From Armatimonadota bacterium (lineage in GTDB: Bacteria; Armatimonadota; SYMT01), in assembly GCA_020696885.1 (NCBI GenBank), contig JAJFMS010000045.1, positions 1 through 10,376 on the forward strand: 10,376 nt of DNA. The letters are read 5' to 3'. Numbering within the stretch: the first letter of the stretch is position 1; each line of letters opens with the position of its first letter. Under the pieces are notes generated by a model. The model was not told where the DNA came from and did no database searches. It saw nothing but the letters and a program-made list of their open reading frames with translations. The translations under genes were made by a program, and so were the position numbers. Below are positions 6,979-10,376 of this stretch, in pieces.

Positions 6979-7073
6979 CCGCTTGCCAACGCCTCCGAGA
7001 GGGCAGGCCGAGTTTGCCCGTGGAACACGCGGAAGGGAGCAGGGAGGGAGTCGCGGAGGATTGGGCGAGATCA

Positions 7074-7105
7074 CTCGCCGGCGCGTCGATGGCAGTGCCG
7101 GCGAG
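7074..7105. repeat. 9-bp inverted repeat in the convergent gap
   Basis: CTCGCCGGC (7074-7082) pairs exactly with GCCGGCGAG (7097-7105) around a 14-base loop. It lies 96 bases past the HAF stop and 11 bases before the larger inverted repeat. Neither side has a T-run, so it is not a classic terminator, though it could help end or protect transcripts. Confidence 0.5.
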
Positions 7106-7116
7106 CGTGCGAACTT

Positions 7117-7171
7117 ACTCCATGGTTGGAGCCACCCGGATGACTCGTCCGGGTGGCTCCAACCATGGAGT
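7117..7171. terminator. Perfect 24-bp inverted repeat between two convergent genes; probable bidirectional terminator or palindromic element
   Basis: The arm at 7117-7140 (starting ACTCCATGGTT, ending CACCCGGA) is the exact reverse complement of 7148-7171. The 7-base loop is TGACTCG. The outer base of the right arm is the last base of the ThuA TAA stop codon. Position between convergent genes fits a shared transcription end, but neither strand shows a T-tract, so Rho-independent action is uncertain. The perfect match over 24 bp suggests a recent or selected palindrome, such as a repeated extragenic element. Confidence 0.6.
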
Positions 7172-7947
7172 TACGGTGCGGGGACTTCCTTAACCGTGAC
7201 CTTGCCGGTCGCGGCCCACTCGGTTCCGCGGGCCGTCACCAGCTTGAAGCCGGGGTCGTTCATGGCGCGAAGGTCGTGGCCCATCGGGGTGTGGAACACC
7301 CGGGCCTTGCCATAGGACTTCACGAGCACCATCGGCTCATCTTTACCGGTGCCGCCCTTCGACTTGTCAGAGAAGGCGGTGGCGAGGATGTCCATCGGCT
7401 CATTCGGAGCCGGAGTCAGGCCGTGGTACAGCTCGTCCGGGTGGCTCGGCAGGTCTTGCAGGCCCTTCGTTACCGGATGGTCCTTCACCTGGTACTTGAC
7501 CGCGAACTCGTGGTAAGCGCCGTGGCCCGCCGTCGCTCGCCAGGTGATGCCGACCAGCTTCTCGTACTCGGTCCAGCCCGGAAACGCGTTGTTCGCGGCG
7601 TGGATCACGCTGACCCCGGTTCCGGAGCGGACCGCATCCAGGAAGTTCGTCTCCGCGGGCTCGCCCCACCGCTTGCCGTTGTAGTTCAGGAGAAAGACGT
7701 CCACCTTCTTGAGCTTGTCTTTGTCCGCAAGCGTCACGGCCGGGTCCTCGGTCGTCTCGACCTCGAACCGCCCGGTGGACTGGAGCACCTGCGTCAGGTA
7801 CGGTGTGGTCTCTTTCCAGTTGTGGTTGTTCTGTCCGGTCACCAGCAGGACCCGGATCTTCTTCGGGGCGCTGGCGCTCGGGCTGCCCGCCAGGGCGCCC
7901 AGCAGTCCCAGAGCCGCCAGTGCGGCAACACATACACGGCGCTTCAT
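7171..7947 (-). CDS. Secreted ThuA-domain protein (trehalose-utilization-like, class I glutamine amidotransferase-like fold)
   Basis: A 258-residue protein with a signal peptide (1-27, MKRRVCVAALAALGLLGALA, then GSPSASA) and one ThuA domain covering almost all the rest. Visible family features are LLVTGQNNHNW (34-44), VSVIHAANNAFPGWTEYEKLVG (112-133), GHGAYHEFAVKY (141-152), DHPVTKGL (156-163), DELYHGL (171-177), the EPMVLVKSYGKARVFHTPMGHD block (204-225) and RGTEWAATG (240-248). ThuA was named from sugar-utilization loci in rhizobia. Exported forms are numerous in Planctomycetota-like and related bacteria, often in sugar-catabolic settings, but the reaction of this form is not established. 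GGAGG (7962-7958 on the minus strand) is 10 bases before the ATG. It is divergent from the toroid-PHP gene and convergent with the HAF gene. Confidence 0.93.
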   Translation of the reverse strand: MKRRVCVAALAALGLLGALAGSPSASAPKKIRVLLVTGQNNHNWKETTPYLTQVLQSTGRFEVETTEDPAVTLADKDKLKKVDVFLLNYNGKRWGEPAETNFLDAVRSGTGVSVIHAANNAFPGWTEYEKLVGITWRATAGHGAYHEFAVKYQVKDHPVTKGLQDLPSHPDELYHGLTPAPNEPMDILATAFSDKSKGGTGKDEPMVLVKSYGKARVFHTPMGHDLRAMNDPGFKLVTARGTEWAATGKVTVKEVPAP

Positions 7948-8090
7948 TGCATCTCGTCCTCCGCGCGGTTAGAGCCCACAGCGCTCCCCTCGGTTTCGAT
8001 GGATCTCTCGCGCACGGGCGTCGGCAGGTAATCCGAGGTGAACCGCGTATCTGCTAATGGAATGCCGGCTATTACTCTTGAGGACCCCTC
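7948..8090. promoter_or_regulatory. Shared divergent upstream region of the ThuA and toroid-PHP genes
   Basis: 143 bases separate the two outward-facing starts, enough for back-to-back promoters and perhaps a shared operator. No clear -35/-10 pair or long palindrome was found. GAGGA at 8080-8084 is the ribosome site of the rightward gene, 6 bases before its GTG, and could pair with CCTC at 8087-8090 to form a small hairpin. Confidence 0.3.
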
Positions 8091-10244
8091 GTGTCCGATT
8101 ACCGCATCGATCGTCGCCGCTGCTTGCAAACACTGGCCGGGCTGGGGCTGACCGCCCTCTCGGCGGATGGCGCCGCGGCGGATGAGAACGAGACGGCCGC
8201 CCGAGACCGGGTGCTGCGCATCCTGGAGACGCAGGCTCGACCCGACGGCGGGTATGGGTGGCCCGCGTGGGATCGTTCCCACCTGACGCCGACATTCGCC
8301 GTCATCGGCTGTTACAAGCTGCTGGGCGCGCCGGTTCCCCGGCCGGCCGCGCTGGCTACCTACGTTCGGGCGCATCATCCGCTGGCCATCAAGAAGCTGG
8401 AGCACCGGCTGCCGGTGTTCGACTACCAGCAGATCCAGTCCCTGCTCTGGCTGGGAGAAGACGTCTCCGGCTTCCGGAACGAAGTCTCCACCTGGACCGG
8501 CCTCACCGACTCACCAGTGCGCTATGAGGAGCACGGCGACCCGCCGTTCCAGCTTCAGGTGATGGTGCTGCTCTGCCGGGAACTGCTCGGGCAACCGGTC
8601 GACGCGGTCACGCCGAAGCTGGTGGACTTCATCCTGGAGCGCCGCCGCCCGAACGGCAGCTTCAACCAGGTGCGCGCCGCGGAGGGCGGGGATGGCCACG
8701 TCATGCACACGTGGCATGGGCTCCAGGCGCTCCGGGCGCTGGGCAAACCGCTGGACCGGCGCAAGGAGACGATCCGTTGGCTGCAGTCGTGCCAGCTTCC
8801 CAGCGGCGGCTTCACCTACGCGCCGGATGCCTCGGTGGGCCGCGTGGACGACATCGCCTATACCCGCGCAGCGGTCCGCGCGCTCAAACTTCTGGACGCT
8901 GCACCCAGGGACGTGAAGGGGGTCATCGGCTACCTGACCTCCTTCGGCGGACTGGGCCTGATGCTTGGCACCTTTGGCGACCGGCAGGGCTGGGACTTCA
9001 ATGCGGTGGCGACTTACTACGGGCTGGACACCCTGATGACGCTGGGAGGTCTGACGGAGCTGCTGCCCACGCGGAACATCGCCGGGATCCCGCGGCTGCT
9101 TGTGCCGCGGCCCGATTGGGCGAGACACAAGGTGTTTACCATCCAGATTCAAGCGCCCGGGAACGGGAGCCCCGCGGATGCGGTGGAGCTGGCCCGGTCG
9201 CTGGGCATCCACCTCTGGGGCGCCAAGAACGCGAAGCCCGGTTGGATCGAGGCGGCACAGCGAGTGGCCGATCGCCGCAAGGTGCCGGTCACCTTTTTCA
9301 TGGCGGACGAGGAATACGGCACGCACATCTCCATCCCCGGCCTCGGTGATTACAACCACGTCAGCGACGTACTGGCCGCACCGCGCTCCGAGCCGGGACC
9401 GTCGCTGGCCGGGAAACAGGCCCTTTCCTGGAGCGAGTTCCGCGACCGGCGCCTGGCCGCACTGAAGCAGGCCGGCGGGTTCGCCTACTGGCAGTTCGGC
9501 GACAACGAAGAGTTCGCCCGGGCGGTGCTGGACGAGTCGGTGGAGAACGGCGGCTACGCGGCCATCAGCACGTTCCACTTCGGGAACCCGGACTTCACCA
9601 ATAGCGAGCCGTGGCTCAACCGGTACCACGGCATGCTGCCGTTCATCGCGCTCCAGGACGCTCACGGGGGTGAGTCCTGGTGGTGGAGCGATAACCTGGC
9701 CGGCTTCCGGACCGTGTTCATCGCTGAAGAGCCCACCTGGAACGGCTGGCTGAAGGCCATGAAGAACAACTGGGTCGCCGCCGTCCGTCACGACGCCGTC
9801 TCGAGCTACCAGACGTGGCAGCACGGGACCCGACACGTGCTCCGGATGCTGGACGATCACCCGGAGCAGTGGCGCTGGTGGGGCGAGCAGCCCAACGACC
9901 TCCGCCGCCCGTGGGCGCTGCTGACCGTGTTGCATCCGGGAGATCCGTTCGAGGTCGGGGCGCCCGAACGCGGCCTCGCCGTGCGGCTCCGCTGCTGGTG
10001 GACCGCCACGAACCAGGGCGTGCCGAAGCAGGAGCGGGTGCGCCTGGTAAGCCTGTCGCTGGATGGCGAGAAGGTGGAGCCCACCGCCATCCAGGCTAAA
10101 AACCCCCAGGGCGTGATCGTCGACCGCTACCACCTGTTTTCCCTGCCCAACCCGAAGCCGGGTCCGCACATCGTGGTAGCTCAGGTCGAGCGCCTGGACA
10201 ACGGGGCCAAGCAAGATCTGCGCGCGGAGTTCATCGTTTCATGA
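8091..10244 (+). CDS. Exported squalene-oxidase/prenyltransferase-repeat protein with a PHP-like domain and C-terminal beta domain
   Basis: A 717-residue protein starting at GTG 8091. The N terminus is Tat-like: RRRCLQ (8-13) ahead of LAGLGLTALSADGAAA (15-30). Residues about 36-325 form an alpha-toroid of the squalene-cyclase/prenyltransferase-repeat class, with turn motifs PDGGYGWP (51-58), RPNGSFNQ (186-193), LPSGGFTYAPD (236-246) and VDDIAYTRAAVRAL (252-265). The DxDD cyclase acid motif is not seen. Residues about 346-590 look like a PHP/TIM-barrel region with NHVSD (H423), STFHFGNPDFTNSEP (H496), LQDAHGGE (H525, like the PHP 'SDAH' motif) and VRHD (H567). Residues about 605-717 are a beta-sandwich tail (VSLSLDGEKV... 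to RAEFIVS). The two-domain combination resembles hypothetical proteins I recall from Planctomycetota-like genomes; enzymatic activity is unproven. Its TGA overlaps the next ATG. Confidence 0.78.
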   Translation: MSDYRIDRRRCLQTLAGLGLTALSADGAAADENETAARDRVLRILETQARPDGGYGWPAWDRSHLTPTFAVIGCYKLLGAPVPRPAALATYVRAHHPLAIKKLEHRLPVFDYQQIQSLLWLGEDVSGFRNEVSTWTGLTDSPVRYEEHGDPPFQLQVMVLLCRELLGQPVDAVTPKLVDFILERRRPNGSFNQVRAAEGGDGHVMHTWHGLQALRALGKPLDRRKETIRWLQSCQLPSGGFTYAPDASVGRVDDIAYTRAAVRALKLLDAAPRDVKGVIGYLTSFGGLGLMLGTFGDRQGWDFNAVATYYGLDTLMTLGGLTELLPTRNIAGIPRLLVPRPDWARHKVFTIQIQAPGNGSPADAVELARSLGIHLWGAKNAKPGWIEAAQRVADRRKVPVTFFMADEEYGTHISIPGLGDYNHVSDVLAAPRSEPGPSLAGKQALSWSEFRDRRLAALKQAGGFAYWQFGDNEEFARAVLDESVENGGYAAISTFHFGNPDFTNSEPWLNRYHGMLPFIALQDAHGGESWWWSDNLAGFRTVFIAEEPTWNGWLKAMKNNWVAAVRHDAVSSYQTWQHGTRHVLRMLDDHPEQWRWWGEQPNDLRRPWALLTVLHPGDPFEVGAPERGLAVRLRCWWTATNQGVPKQERVRLVSLSLDGEKVEPTAIQAKNPQGVIVDRYHLFSLPNPKPGPHIVVAQVERLDNGAKQDLRAEFIVS

Positions 10245-10376
10245 AGTCAATCCCTTACCGAACCCGGCTGCTCTCCGGAGCGCTGCTGGTACTGTCCGGC
10301 GCGGCTGCGGCCATAGTTGTGTCCAGCCCGGCGCTATCGCAGGCGCGCGACCGGCAGGCCAAACGTAAGCCGAACC
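10241..10376 (+). CDS. Secreted protein of unknown function, 5' end only
   Basis: The ATG at 10241 overlaps the preceding TGA (ATGA), implying translational coupling and a shared operon. GGAG at 10226-10229 lies 11 bases upstream. The 45 readable residues are a clear signal peptide (MKSIPYRTRL, then LSGALLVLSGAAAAIVVSSPALSQA) followed by the basic stretch RDRQAKRKPN. Cleavage is likely after SQA near residue 35. The mature protein is beyond the window, so no family can be named. The tight coupling makes it the likely partner of the toroid-PHP protein. Confidence 0.85.
   Translation, partial: MKSIPYRTRLLSGALLVLSGAAAAIVVSSPALSQARDRQAKRKPN

Noticed and set aside
592..7046. Shared 13-mer AGGGAGCAGGGAG at 592-604 and 7034-7046
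   Set aside because: Low-complexity purine sequence. Two copies of a simple G/A motif in GC-rich spacers do not establish a repeat family.
7031..7050. Possible G-quadruplex in GGAAGGGAGCAGGGAGGGAG
   Set aside because: Only three GGG tracts are present; the fourth would be a GG, so a stable quadruplex is doubtful.
7153..8031. A 292-codon plus-strand frame opposite the ThuA gene
   Set aside because: The minus strand encodes a clear ThuA protein with signal peptide and ribosome site; the plus frame has no recognisable features.
8511..10214. A 567-codon open frame on the minus strand inside the toroid-PHP gene
   Set aside because: Antisense shadow of a recognised protein. Its composition is low-complexity and no domain is seen.

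Overview
The window is GC-rich chromosomal DNA from a free-living bacterium. No phage, transposase, CRISPR array or intact RNA gene was found. The gene mix is a Thermus-type seryl-tRNA synthetase, a secreted ThuA protein, a HAF-repeat exoprotein and a squalene-oxidase-repeat protein fused to a PHP-like domain. Together with two intergenic repeat remnants, this suggests an environmental lineage such as Armatimonadota, Planctomycetota or a relative. The phylum is inferred from gene content only and is uncertain.

Layout. At the left edge lies the start of a minus-strand pterin-4a-carbinolamine dehydratase gene (1-222). A 346-base noncoding stretch follows, holding a degenerate repeat and a run of hairpins. 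Next come two plus-strand genes 34 bases apart: a polytopic membrane protein resembling GT-C glycosyltransferases (569-2059) and serS (2094-3368), closed by a strong GC hairpin. The next spacer (3425-3700) holds a tRNA-tail-like remnant and an interspersed-repeat fragment. It ends at a minus-strand YCII/DGPF-domain gene (3701-4090). The 344-base spacer beyond holds a hairpin, an AT-rich patch and a possible 24-codon leader ORF whose stop codon abuts the next start.

The plus-strand gene 4435-6978 encodes a large secreted protein with about seven HAF repeats, two DUF11 domains, an Fn3-like domain and an ASH-like domain. It converges on a secreted ThuA-domain protein (7171-7947, minus). Two hairpins fill the gap between them, one a perfect 24-bp inverted repeat touching the ThuA stop codon. 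Divergent from ThuA, across 143 bases, is a 717-residue exported protein (8091-10244, plus) with an alpha-toroid, a PHP/TIM-barrel-like region and a C-terminal beta domain. Its stop overlaps (ATGA) the start of a further secreted protein cut off by the right edge.

How the genes work together. The only intracellular housekeeping functions are the pterin dehydratase and SerRS. The right half looks like an extracytoplasmic set, possibly for carbohydrate or surface-polymer handling. The most distinctive unit is the divergent ThuA / toroid-PHP / secreted-partner arrangement, whose function cannot be assigned from sequence alone.
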